Assembly: GCF_000165425.1 (NCBI RefSeq)
Contig: NW_001799005.1
Span: 125,582-189,581, forward strand
Origin: Paramecium tetraurelia
Taxonomy: Eukaryota; Ciliophora; Oligohymenophorea; Peniculida; Parameciidae
Length of the DNA stretch: 64,000 nucleotides
Direction of reading: 5' to 3'
The position numbers and the translations under genes were made by a program. Position 1 is the first letter of the stretch; each line of letters begins with the position of its first letter. Of this stretch, positions 23,401 to 34,164 are shown piece after piece. The notes below the pieces were generated by a model. It did no database searches. It was not told the DNA's origin and worked only from the letters and a program-made list of their open reading frames with translations.

Positions 23401-25801
23401 GAGATCGACAAGTTTATGGTTAAAGGATTCAGGAACTAAGCATCTGTTTAAACATTCAAAGTCAAAAAATTAAGCAACTTCTTAATTGAATAATTGAAAG
23501 AAACCTATCGTTTGATTGAAGAGGAACGAAAGAATCAAGAAAATCAACCTTAGATTGAGAACAAGACTTAAGAGAAAATATAAGTACAATCACAAGTCAA
23601 AATTACTGCGGTTGATATGAAAGAAGATCAGTAAAAGGCTACCATCTAGTAAATGGATCCTGATTAAAAAGTGCCATAAGCCAAGTTGGAGAGGGAAAGA
23701 TTACGTTAGGAAGAGGAAAGAATCAAGAAAGAGTAGGAGTTACTTGAGAAATCAAAACCTATTGAATTGGCAAAACCAGAAAATGCTCCTGATATTTAGG
23801 AAGCCATCAAATAATATGGGGATTATAAGTTAAAGAGTTCACCTAATTATGAAGTACCTGACAATTAGAGAATGAATGTCAGTAAGAAAAGAAAACATAT
23901 GTATATGTTAGAGGAATTCATTTATAATACTAAATTGAAATTCAATTAATAATTATTAAATTTGAAGAAGAGAAAAGTGAATTTGATTGACAAGGTTAAG
24001 AAATACAATTAATAAATAAAGAAGATCAATGAATAATTGGGTAAGCAAGAACAATTGTTCTAACCAGAAATTGATAAGGAATTGGAAGATCCTCATAGCT
24101 TTATGGAAATCAGCGATGAACAAATCAATGAGTTCATCAGCAAATTGTAATAGCAATAATAAAAGAAGGATGAACAAAAGAGAATTGCTCCTGCTCAGAT
24201 TTCCAAGCCAGCTGAATAAAATTAGATTAAGACAAGAAAGGGGATTAGAGTGCAATAATCAGGTTTGGAAGAAGAAATGAAGACTATTTAAGATATGGTA
24301 TTGAATGCAGAGAAATAAAGAATGATTGATGAGATGTAAGAAGAAATAGTGTAATTTGATAAAGATGTTGTTAAATGTTAAAATGAGAAGAATGTTCTTG
24401 AAAGTGATATGTTGATAGCTCAAATGAAATTAGTAACTTATTACTAAGAATTAATCATTTTAGAGGATATGGAGGACTTTGATAATAAATTGATAAAGGA
24501 AGTGTTAGATTTCAAGAAGGAAAAGCAGAATCTGGAATAATAAGTTGAGAAGATTTTGGAGAATCTTGCAACATTATAGAAGAAAGAACAACAAAATGAT
24601 AAAGATCTGATAGAATAATTGAAGGCATGGAAAGAGTTGGTGCATCCTGATGATGAATAGAAGAGGAATAAAATTCATGATTATTACCGTAAGAAATTCA
24701 AGAGAGAAATGTTGAAGAGGTTGAAGAAACAATAAGAGAAGGAACATTCAGATTCTGAGGAAAACGAAGATGATGAAGAAAATGAAGATGACAATGATGA
24801 TGATATTGTATCTGATGATGATGAGGAAGAGAAGCCTGATATCTCACCAGTGGAATAAGATCCAAAAGTCAGGGATGTCATTGAAAAAATCTGTGGATTA
24901 GAAGAATAGTAGGATAATTTCAAGTAAGAAAAAATACAGAATGAGTAATAGAAGTCTAAATTAGCCAATAAGATTGCTTAGAATGACATCTATTTGAAGA
25001 GAGCCAATGATGATTTGACTCAATATTAAAGGAAGAAATTACAAAGGGTAAATCAATTGGATGTTAGTTTTGTGTTGAAATTATCGTAGGTTCAAAATCT
25101 TAATGAACAAAAGTAATTGCCTGCTGATCTCAATAAATCTATATTGTTTACTGAATATGATTTCTTCAAACTTTGTAAAAGAGTTGTTGAATTGAAACAT
25201 GAACAAGGAAAAATTACAAAATAAAAGGCTTAAAAAGACAAGACCAAGAAGATGCAAGAGAAAGAAATTAAATTGAAGGATCTCAAGATTGAAGATTTAA
25301 ATAAAAAATATGAAGAAAAACATATGCTCAAATTTGGAGATATCATTGATCTTAAAATACTTGATGCATTAGAACCAACCAAAGCTGTGTTGGATATGAG
25401 AGCATAATTCAATTAGGAAGAAAAAGAAGCTCAAAGAAAGGTTTCTAGAGCTAAAGAAGAGTTGTCCAAAGTTAAACAATAACTATTGGAAGTCAAGAGA
25501 GAGAATACTAAGATTTTCACAAACATAACAAAATTAGGCAAATAACAAATGGATTTAAGTAAAAAACTTACATCAGGCAATAAATAATTGTTTAAGGGTG
25601 ATAATAAGGAGAAGAGATCAGATATGGAAAGTGATAGATAGAGTTTAGAGGATCTAGTCAAATTTTTGGGTAAGGAGATTGAGGACCTTAAGAATGAAAT
25701 TGGATTATATAAGAAGAAAGGTATTTTATTCAAATATTTAAATAGGTGGACATATTTATACGAGTATTACATAAACAAATCAAAACTTTGTTTAGAGATG
25801 A
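20477..25801 (+). CDS. CFAP44: CFAP44 (WDR52) ciliary tether protein
   Basis: About 1,750 residues. An acidic, disordered N-terminus (start MDEDQKDQ; one short intron near 20670-20720 not placed exactly) leads into two WD-repeat propellers. These carry family-specific blocks: [63 protein letters not shown]-like [13 protein letters not shown] and LWEGNVIK. Long coiled coils with an acidic insert (about 24750-24850) follow. A 25-nt intron near 25721 leads to a conserved GGHIY end. Known role: with CFAP43 it forms the tether/tether-head complex that links the inner-arm dynein f motor domain to the axonemal doublet. It converges with CEP19, 27 bp away. Confidence 0.93.
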
Positions 25802-25828
25802 TATCTAAATCCAATTATTATTAAAAAA

Positions 25829-26789
25829 TCAAACTATATCATAATCTTCTTCATCATCCATATCCCATTAATTTTAACCTTAAGGTTTGAAATCCTTTTG
25901 TACATCATATTTAAAATTCTTATCTCCTGGCTTAACAGAATTCTTTTTGTACATAGATTCCATGATTTCTTTGTGTTTCTTCAATTCTTCATTTGTCATC
26001 TTGTTTAAATTCAATTGATTATAACCCATTTTTTAATAGAGCATCCTATATTACTCCTCTGTGATCTCATCCTCTGAATTCTCCTCTTCTTCATAATTCT
26101 CGTCATAACATTCTTCATCTTCTTCCTCATCATCATCCTCCAAAACAGGTTATTTGCCTTTGTAATTCTTCATCGCATAATTATATAAATCCTCTTCAGA
26201 CATACCATAATCTTGAATGTCCTTTTGCAATTTGGATTGTGTTTTTGACATGCTTATAGATGCTTAAGTGGAAGAACTCAAAGGTCTTGTGGAGGATGTT
26301 GGTCGTTGTAAAGTAGCATTTGCATTAGCACTTGTCTTAGCATTTGTATTAGCATTTGAAGTTGGCTTAGAAATCTATAATCTTTTTTAGATCTTTCCAA
26401 TTAACTCTATTTTATAGATTAAACATTTACGTACCCAACAATTGCTTTTCTGGGATTTTATTATTCATAAAATACATAGCATGTTTCTTCTTTAAATACT
26501 CCAAAGCGTGATTAACAGGAGTATCAGGCTTTAATTTTAGCAATTTCATTTTATGATGATACAGCTTCCCTGAAGATGGCTACAAGTATTCAACAACTAA
26601 TTTATATGAAATTGAATTCTAACTGATCATTGGAGGGTCAAATCTGATTGCCAATCTTTTAGGTTCCATATTCGACATCTTTTTGCTCTTATCTCCTGTG
26701 TCATTCTTTTTTGTTCCACCTGTTGTAGTCTTCTAATTGATATCAAAATTATAAGGGTCTTTTGCAGCAGTTTTAGCAAAATTATACAT
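25829..26789 (-). CDS. CEP19: CEP19 homolog, basal-body/centriolar protein
   Basis: 310 residues with one 28-nt intron near 26410. The N-terminal part has KRLAIRFDPPMI, matching the CEP19 start (GIRFQPP). After an Asn/Thr/Ala-rich linker and a strongly acidic stretch, the C-terminal half has NLNKMTNEELKKHKEIM, then MYKKNSVKPGDKNFKYDV and a WD-MDDEEDYD end. These parallel CEP19 '[24 protein letters not shown]...DPNFVYDIEVEF'. It is longer than human CEP19 (about 165) because of the linker insert. Known role: recruits RABL2/IFT-B at the ciliary base, with FOP/CEP350. Confidence 0.88.
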
Positions 26790-26819
26790 AAAATATTAAC
26801 TTACTAATTTAAATTATTC

Positions 26820-28055
26820 ATGGGACAAAATAATTGCACTCCTAACATCCCTGGATTGGAAAACTGTTATGCAAGATACGAGTAAACAGATGAAAATAAA
26901 TATCCTTATTTAGTAGCCAATAAACATAGATTGGCAGAATCGCAAAACTCACAGATTTTGGAATTATATCAAAAACAACAAGATCAACTTAGATGTTATT
27001 TGTAGAATTCTCGTTAGCTCTCCCAATCGACTAGACGTAATTATGAATTTGAAGGGCGTTTTCTTAAACTTCCATCACATCTCATCTGTCACGTTATGTA
27101 TTTTGTCATCGATGACTATCTCAACTTATTACTTGTTAATACTTTGTGGTATACGAGATTGAATGAAGCCTTTTCAAAGACGGTTAGCATAGTTGATGAG
27201 AAATTTTAATAATCTCATTCCTTTTTAAAATTAAAGTAGTCCAAAAATGCATTTCAAACTTTTTAATTTGGAAGACAATAAGGATTCAGATTGGATAGAT
27301 GCTTAATTGCAGAAATCACTCCTGGAGTTGAAAGTATCATCTGATATTTATTAGAGATTCAATTGTCAAAATATCATACACCTACCTCTGTAAAGGATAG
27401 GAAAAGGCTGTCTGCTACAAATTTGCAATTCTGAGGAGGAACACAATAAGAACCATTTGGGTTGGAGTTGATTAGAGCACTGTAATAATCTATGTATATT
27501 GTATAGAATATTTATGATAAACAGACAGTTCCCGTGATATAACCTGTCTTGCCTTTTTGTGTTGGAGACTACATCAAAATTCCATTCACTCTATTGAACC
27601 TCCAAGGATAAGTAAATCTGTAAAGTATTAAATGGAATAAGCCTTAGGTTGAAAAACTTGATGTTGGCATTTTCGGAAGTATATCTTATAATTTAATAGA
27701 TATCAAACATATCACGATGTAACCGCCTCCTAGATTCGAACCCAAAGATGCTGATTGGACTCTATTTCAATACTTTAATCATCCAATGAAGAAATGCTTT
27801 GATAATTTTAAGCAAATCAAATTAAAAGAGTGTAGATGTTGCGGTAACGGGTTAGTTATTAATCGTATGAATTACACTTGTGTTTCAGAGGGGTAACTGA
27901 CGATTCCCTAATTGAATATGAAAATGGTTGTCAAGTAGGGTTGCATTACAAATCAGATAAATCGAGCGACTGTTAGTTATGAATTGGATAATACTTTGGA
28001 ATTAAGAATTGGTGATTAATTAACACTTTACTATTTGAGAGGAGGAGACTCTTGA
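26820..28055 (+). CDS. F-box-like protein with N-myristoylation-type start
   Basis: 395 residues after removing introns of 23 and 25 nt near 27330 and 27482. It starts MGQNNCTP, with Gly2 suitable for N-myristoylation. Residues about 85-130 (FLKLPSHLICHVMYFVIDDY, then LVNTLWYTRL) follow the F-box pattern: LP, a hydrophobic helix, then a 'V...WY' helix. The C-terminal half is beta-rich with a CRCC motif and no family I recognise. If the F-box is real, it would be an SCF substrate adaptor. The domain call is inference from pattern. Confidence 0.55.
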
Positions 28056-28169
28056 TTTATTTTAATATATATCAATTAAATAGTTAGATAGAATTTTTCA
28101 ATAAATATAATTAATACCATATATTTAATATGCAAAATCTAAGGCAAGAATAAAATAATAATAAATACA

Positions 28170-30099
28170 ATGGACACTAAAGTTTTGGAGCAAACGTAAC
28201 TTGTGTCCTTTAAGAACTCTATACAATTGATTGATATCATGCAGTAGTTAAACGATTTATAAAAATAATAAATATATAATTTTATTTCTCATCCAATGAT
28301 TGTAGGTTAATCACAACTGATCAAATATAGTCAATCACATACTCAATAAACAATATTAAACATAATTGAGAGTCTAGGAACAATTATTGCTTAAGTATTG
28401 GCTATTGAGAAATTTCAAACATTTACAAACAAAACTAAAGGATTAAGTGTGCATTTATTAAGTAATGAAATATCAGAGAAGAGAAGGCATTTTGTTGATC
28501 TGGAAGACGAATGTAAAAAGAATTAGCAATAAGAGGAATGGCAATTAGCTAGAGATGAATTCAAAAAGCTTTTAAAAAATTTAGAGGATTTGCTCATAAA
28601 TAAAGAACATAAATTATTATTATAAAATATTCTATAACCTCCACCTCAATAATCCTCTATTATCATTTAACCAGATAAGAAGCATCTTGATGCAATAGAA
28701 AGTTACCATTATCGAAGTCAGGTGATTTTTCATAATTCTTTATAAAAGGATAAAACAGGAGAGGAATTATTGAAGTGTATAATTACTTATAGGAATGGAT
28801 TGGCTAAATTTCTCTATTTCTAATTTATCGAATAAGGTATCAAGGATCTAGATTTACTTTTAAATTATGTTTTGATTAATAAGACCTAAGGTAATCACTC
28901 TACACTTTAATAATTGAATGAATATATCCAGTCCTTATTTACTAAGAATGATAAACAATAATTAATGAAGGAAATTCAACTAATCATAGTTGTTTTTCCT
29001 GAGTTGGCCGAATATTTCTAAGAGCTTTAGAATAATATCAATGATAACTCTCTTTATTTTGACAATAGAATAGAACTTAACCCCATCTAATTTGAATATG
29101 TGCTCCTTATTTACGACCACCTTGTGAATCCTAGGAGAAAGTCGACTAGAAAATTGACTTAGGAAACGATAGTATTTATGAAGGATTTGGATTCGGCTAT
29201 AAGAGCTGGATCAGTTTAAGGAATTAAAAGTTTACTGAAGAATTTAAATAAAAATATTAAACAAGAAATGCTAACTGATTTTGAATACCTTTCTGAATTA
29301 GCTGTTTCGTCCAAATTGAGATTGTTTATGAAAATGATTCAACAAATTAATGTACTCAAAGAACATGATATTAAAGATGATTATTTAAATTTTCAAATCG
29401 TTTTTCAATATGATCGTGCTATATTCAATGAATGTAAAAATGACGATATATACCATGAACCTTCAGCTGAAATTTAATAAATAAAAGTCTAGTAGGTTTT
29501 GTACTAATTCACTTAGGTTATAGAAAATGCAGCTGATCTTGAAAAGAATTTAAAAAACGATGCCATTTTAGAGTAATCAATTTTTCATTATCTTTAGGAA
29601 ACTTAAGACATCAATAAAGGAGTCAACATCTTCTATCGAAAGTTTAATCACATCTGCATAAACAATTAACAAATTATTGGAAATACTTAATTGTATCTTC
29701 TTTTTCTAAAAATTAAATGTGACAACATTTCTTATCCTCTACCAATACTTTTCAGACCTTAAAGAAATACAATAAAAAATAAAAAATAATTAATGTGATG
29801 TAGATCAAATTCCGAATTTGTACAAGTTATTATTGAATTTCTAATATGATGCAAAACAATAGTTCCAAAAATTATTAAATGAAAAAAAAATGTCAATCTC
29901 TGAAGAGCGCGCTGAAGATTTAAGTGATTTGATAAAAGAAGTCGAATAATTTGATCGAAATAATGCTGCAACTTTCCTTAATAATGTGAAATAGTACTAT
30001 AATAAGGAATTGAAGGATTTCCTCTTAAAATTAGCTCAAATTGGAACTAAGTAGTTCTAAGAGGCTGTTAATTATTTAATTCAATAAGTAGATCCCTGA
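28170..30099 (+). CDS. Uncharacterised helical protein
   Basis: 621 residues after removing two introns (27 nt near 28720 and 37 nt near 29720); the total is then a multiple of three. It is mostly alpha-helical, with charged heptad-like segments, a Pro/Gln break around residue 165 (PPPQQSS) and a long hydrophobic-helical middle. No catalytic or metal-binding motif and no transmembrane segment are evident. The composition suggests a scaffold or tethering-complex subunit, but no family was recognised. Confidence 0.75.
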
Positions 30100-30150
30100 A
30101 TTTAATTGTTTAAATTATATAAATTTATTTAATTAATATAATTTGATAAA

Positions 30151-30624
30151 TCATTTTTACTAATAAAAAGCAGGCTGATTAGGGAATTAGTTGTATTGGC
30201 CTATTTATTTATTTTAATTATATTAATTGAACTAAAACTAAGCGCCTTGCTATAAGGGAGTATTGTATTTTTGTTATCCCTAATTTATTTGATATGTTTA
30301 TTAGCCCTGATAATTTTTTAAACTTGGAATTGGCAGGGTTGAGCTTGACTGTACAATTTTGAATACAACTGGTTGAGTTTTATCATTCTTTTATTAATTA
30401 AAGTCATTGTTTGCTATTAATTAATTAGAATTCTATTATTTTTGGTTGAACATATTGCTTTATGGAGTTGGAACATCATTTTTGACTTCGACTGGAGGAG
30501 CTTTTTCTATATACTTATCAGGAGTCCTTGGATCAAAATCCATTGATCTCAGTTGCTAGCGAGAGTAACTGATGAAAATTTCGCTTTTAGGTTGATTCAT
30601 ATCAGATTCTGAAGATTTGTTCAT
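30151..30624 (-). CDS. Gln/Asn-rich small protein
   Basis: 157 residues, single exon, start MNKSSESDMNQP at 30624. A Ser/Pro/acidic N-terminal third contains a possible short motif (RSMDFDPRTPDKYIEKAPP). The rest is Gln/Asn/Tyr-rich low complexity ending FYQQK. No known family. It converges with the preceding gene (51 bp between the stops) and could be a condensate-forming or linker protein; that is speculation. Confidence 0.65.
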
Positions 30625-30666
30625 TGTCAAATGATTAAAATAAATAATAATAAATATTAATATATC

Positions 30667-31380
30667 ATGTCTTGGGTCTTCAATTAAGTAAAAATATAAT
30701 ATCATATTAAACACTCCTCTCAATAGATAGAATTGAGTAATAATTTAAGCAAACCAACACTTATTTAGAGTTACAAAAGTTCTTTTACAATAGGTGACAA
30801 CAACATTAGTTGAAAATTTTGATAAAAAATAAATAATTCTATTGAAGAATCCCCAAATATTTTATTCCAAATTAATTAAATTAATTTACTATTAATTTCA
30901 ATTATGTATTTAAAATGAATTCTTGAACAATCCCGAAGTTCTCTCCAAAATAAATATATATTCTCCATATCTATTTTATATTGCATCGCAAATTATTCTT
31001 ATAAATAACTCAGAAAGTGTTAACCCTAATAATTTTTTAAATTCCTTGAACCTCTTTGATTTTGACACGCTCCCAATATTGCTATATAATCTTTAACTAA
31101 ATTAGATAGCAATTATTTATAAATAAAGTATTTAATAATATACCATTTTGCACTTAAATTATTTAGAGAATTAATCCTTTCTAAATAGAACATTTACGAT
31201 AAGGATTTAATCACATTCAATACCATTCTTGGGCCATACCTGATTTAAAACCGAAGGAAATCCGAAATTAGTGAATTTCAAATACTAGTGTTAGGAACGG
31301 ATAACAAATTTATGAGTATATTCTTGTTTAAAGGCGAGAAATAATTTAAAAGAAGGGTTCCCCAATTCGATTTTGTGTGA
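30667..31380 (+). CDS. Uncharacterised protein with apparent frameshift
   Basis: ATG at 30667 (MSWVFNQVKIQ). A 31-nt intron at about 30779-30809 restores the frame through a Leu/Ile/Asn-rich helical region (NPEVLSKINIYSPYLFYIAS). Near 31098 the frame switches by the equivalent of one missing T in a TTT run, after which coding continues convincingly (KLFRELILSKQNIYDKDL, then ILVLGTDNKFMS) to TGA at 31378. With that base restored the length is 227 residues. Either a recent pseudogene or a sequence error. Family not recognised. Confidence 0.5.
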
Positions 31381-31433
31381 ACAATTGATTCTATTAATTT
31401 TTGTTTGGATGAATAAAAATTAAATAATTATAA

Positions 31434-32160
31434 ATGCAAGCGATTCCTGGTGATTTCGATGCTTAAATGATTGCCAATGAGCAGATTGAATAGCCGTTTA
31501 TGGAATAGGAGACGGAGGATAGAAATAAGGAGTAGGAGGAGGAGTTGACTGAGGAGCAGAAGGAGAGAAGAAGAAAAATATTGGAAGTTCAATTGGCCAA
31601 TAAAAGATTATTATATAGTATTCATAATAAGGACATGGAGATTTTTAGAGTAAAGAAAGAAATTGAGGATCAAAAATAGTTATTGGTTGAGCTGTAATAG
31701 CAGGATTAGGAAGTTCTGAATGATTCTTATCTATCTCACAGAGCATTGGTTTCATATGATACTTATTTGAGAGGGACACTCAGGGAATAGGATAGAAAAA
31801 TATACGAGTTAGAATTAAACAATGCAGATATAAGTGAAATTTCGGCCAGAATTGAAAAGATCAATAAAGAATATGAGAGAAACATTTAACCTCTTGTTGT
31901 TGGAGATTTTAAGACTTAAATAGATGCAGATATTAAGAGTTCAAAAAATTAAATTGATGCTCTGAGAAACCAATTTAAGGAGATTGTGGATGACATTGTG
32001 AAACTGCATGAAAAACACCTTGATAACATAGACATGTATTCAACCTTACAGAGATAATTGCAAGTAATATTATATACATATTTTTTAGGAATAATTATTA
32101 GCAAATGAATAATTAGATTATGAATTAAGCCAATTAAAAAAGAGCAAAGAGTAAAGTTGA
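31434..32160 (+). CDS. Coiled-coil protein
   Basis: 233 residues with one 25-nt intron near 32065. Start MQAIPGDFDAQMIANEQ, then an acidic Glu/Gln stretch and long heptad coiled coils. A conserved-looking block (SYLSHRALVSYDTYLRGTLR) sits mid-protein. Probably structural; possibly a ciliary or cytoskeletal component given its neighbours. No named family. Confidence 0.75.
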
Positions 32161-32369
32161 TTCATATTTTATATATTTATTTGGATTCATTAAATAATAG
32201 TCATTCTCATCTTATAGTTTAATGGAGGATATATATTCTAATTAATAGTATTTTTATTGAATAATTAAAAATTAATGATAAACATACATATTGAAATAGA
32301 AATAGAAATAGATAGGATATTTAGAAAATAGTATATCATATATGATTATAAGATGATAATCTTATTCTA

Positions 32370-33947
32370 TCATTATAATTTGCCTAGCCGTTGCCACATA
32401 TTATGATTGTCTGAATAATTCGGAACAGAAAAGACAACCTACTTTTTAGTAACTGGAAATATTTGATCTAGAGTCAATGAAAAAGCATCATCGAGCATTC
32501 GAGGAATAAGTTTTTAGAGCAGTAGACTAGACTCTTCTAAACATGGATTGGAGTTGATTTCAATTAGCCAAACTTTAAAGTCGTCATCAATCATAAAATC
32601 TAATCCGAAAATCTCGAAACAATATCTTCTTCCAAGAACATTGATTTTCTTTCTAACTGATTGGAATGCTTTTAAGGATATCTGTTTGATATTTTCAACG
32701 ATCTAAAATGTGATATGATTAGAATACCTATTTGTAGAAGTCTCCTTTGCTCTTAAAATACGTAGCCGCTTGATCGAAAGATAATTGGTTACCATCTTCT
32801 AGTTTACCATAGTTAGGACTATATTTTTGAATGGCATTATTGGTTAAATGCACATATTAATTTAATACATTTTTGGTTGTGTATTCTTCAGATGCCATCC
32901 TGATGTAGCCTTGTTCAAAAAAAAAGAATTCTAGATCTTAATTAAGTAATCCCCATACTCTGATATCAAATTTGCGATTATTAATTAATAATGGTTTTTC
33001 CAAATATTTTTAGATGACAAATTATTTTGATTTGATGATTTAGCCATCTTTCATTTACTGTTTGCCAGAGATGTATTGATCAAGCAAATGAGTCATTTAA
33101 TCCAAATCTTTGATCACATGTATCCCTCTACCACGATTATATTGAGTTGGCTTCAATATCCAGAGGTATTCGTGTCCTTGATACGTACTTGGTATTTTAG
33201 ATTTGCTGATTTAAATAATTTTATCTGTGATCTACATGTAAGTATTGAGTTAACGTCTGATGAGATAAAATTTATTCTGAGAGTCGTGCAATTTAATGGA
33301 TTAGGGAGCATTGTTCTCATAGTATTGAAGGAATTGCAATAACCATATATCTGCCTTTTCGGTAGTGAAATCCAAAACAAAGGTTACAGGAACAAAACTC
33401 AAGATGTCTAATTGATTTTCCTATTTAAGTTAGGCTATACTTCACAATATTGCGAGAGATTTCGAAAAAGATTGCTCTTTTATGATATCTCTGAATGAAA
33501 TTCAAAATGGTTGACTGCCTGTTTGACCTTATTGCCTGATAGCAATCTATCATACTGATAACCTTTTTGTGTCTATTACCACCTAAAATTGATTAGAGTA
33601 TCGTTCTTATTGTTGGTAGAGATCCATTCATTTCGTTTCGATAGAACTCTTTGTACTACTTGGTGATTGTTACCAGTTCCTAAGAAGTAGATGTAATTAT
33701 TTTTTATTAAGGAGGGCAATGGCACAACCTTGGTTTGGTCACTACTTCTTACTTCTTTGCCAAGGATGACTGATTAGGTTAGTTTTGGTTAATCCTTGAG
33801 TTTAATATACTTGGATGCTAAGGCAATAGCTAATTATTTTGGATTATTTAAATGAGGCATGGCAGACATTTAATTTTAAATGAATCTTGTGAATCTGGCT
33901 GTATCGATCTGTTGAAGATCTTTCACTTTTACTTAGGGTAGATTCAT
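32370..33947 (-). CDS. Tubulin tyrosine ligase-like (TTLL) enzyme
   Basis: 510 residues after removing introns of 20 and 25 nt. The TTL ATP-grasp core is intact: LWILKPTQYNRGRGIHVI (ATP-binding), KFVIQKYLEKPLLI-like 'FVIQKYLEKP', KFDIRVW, YVHLTNNAIQKYSP, and WLIEINSNPCLE (metal-binding Glu-x-Asn). The family adds glutamate or glycine chains or tyrosine to tubulin tails using ATP. Which modification this member makes cannot be told from the core alone. A preceding N-terminal domain (about 180 residues) is not recognised. Location near ciliary genes is consistent with axonemal tubulin modification. Confidence 0.9.
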
Positions 33948-33969
33948 GTTTATATATATTAATAATTAA

Positions 33970-34149
33970 TCATGTAAACTTCTTCCATGGATTTTCGAAG
34001 AAGGAGTCTTTGATCAAGTGATCATAACTTTAGCCGTTCCATTGGAATTTCTCTTCCCATTTCTTGTCTTTCTTATCTCTCTTCTTATTCTGAGAGTACA
34101 TTTCCTCATTTTTACGAGTATATTCTTTTAAAAAAGGAAATTTATCCAT
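33970..34149 (-). CDS. Small basic protein (59 aa)
   Basis: Single-exon ORF MDKFPFLKEYTRKNEEMY... ending SFFENPWKKFT. It lies between the TTLL gene (22 bp downstream) and a coiled-coil gene (15 bp upstream), all on the minus strand. Composition (Lys/Asp/Trp, 'FFENPW' end) is protein-like. The FENPW end looks like a conserved short motif but I cannot name the family. Confidence 0.6.
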
Positions 34150-34164
34150 AATTAATAAAAGTAA

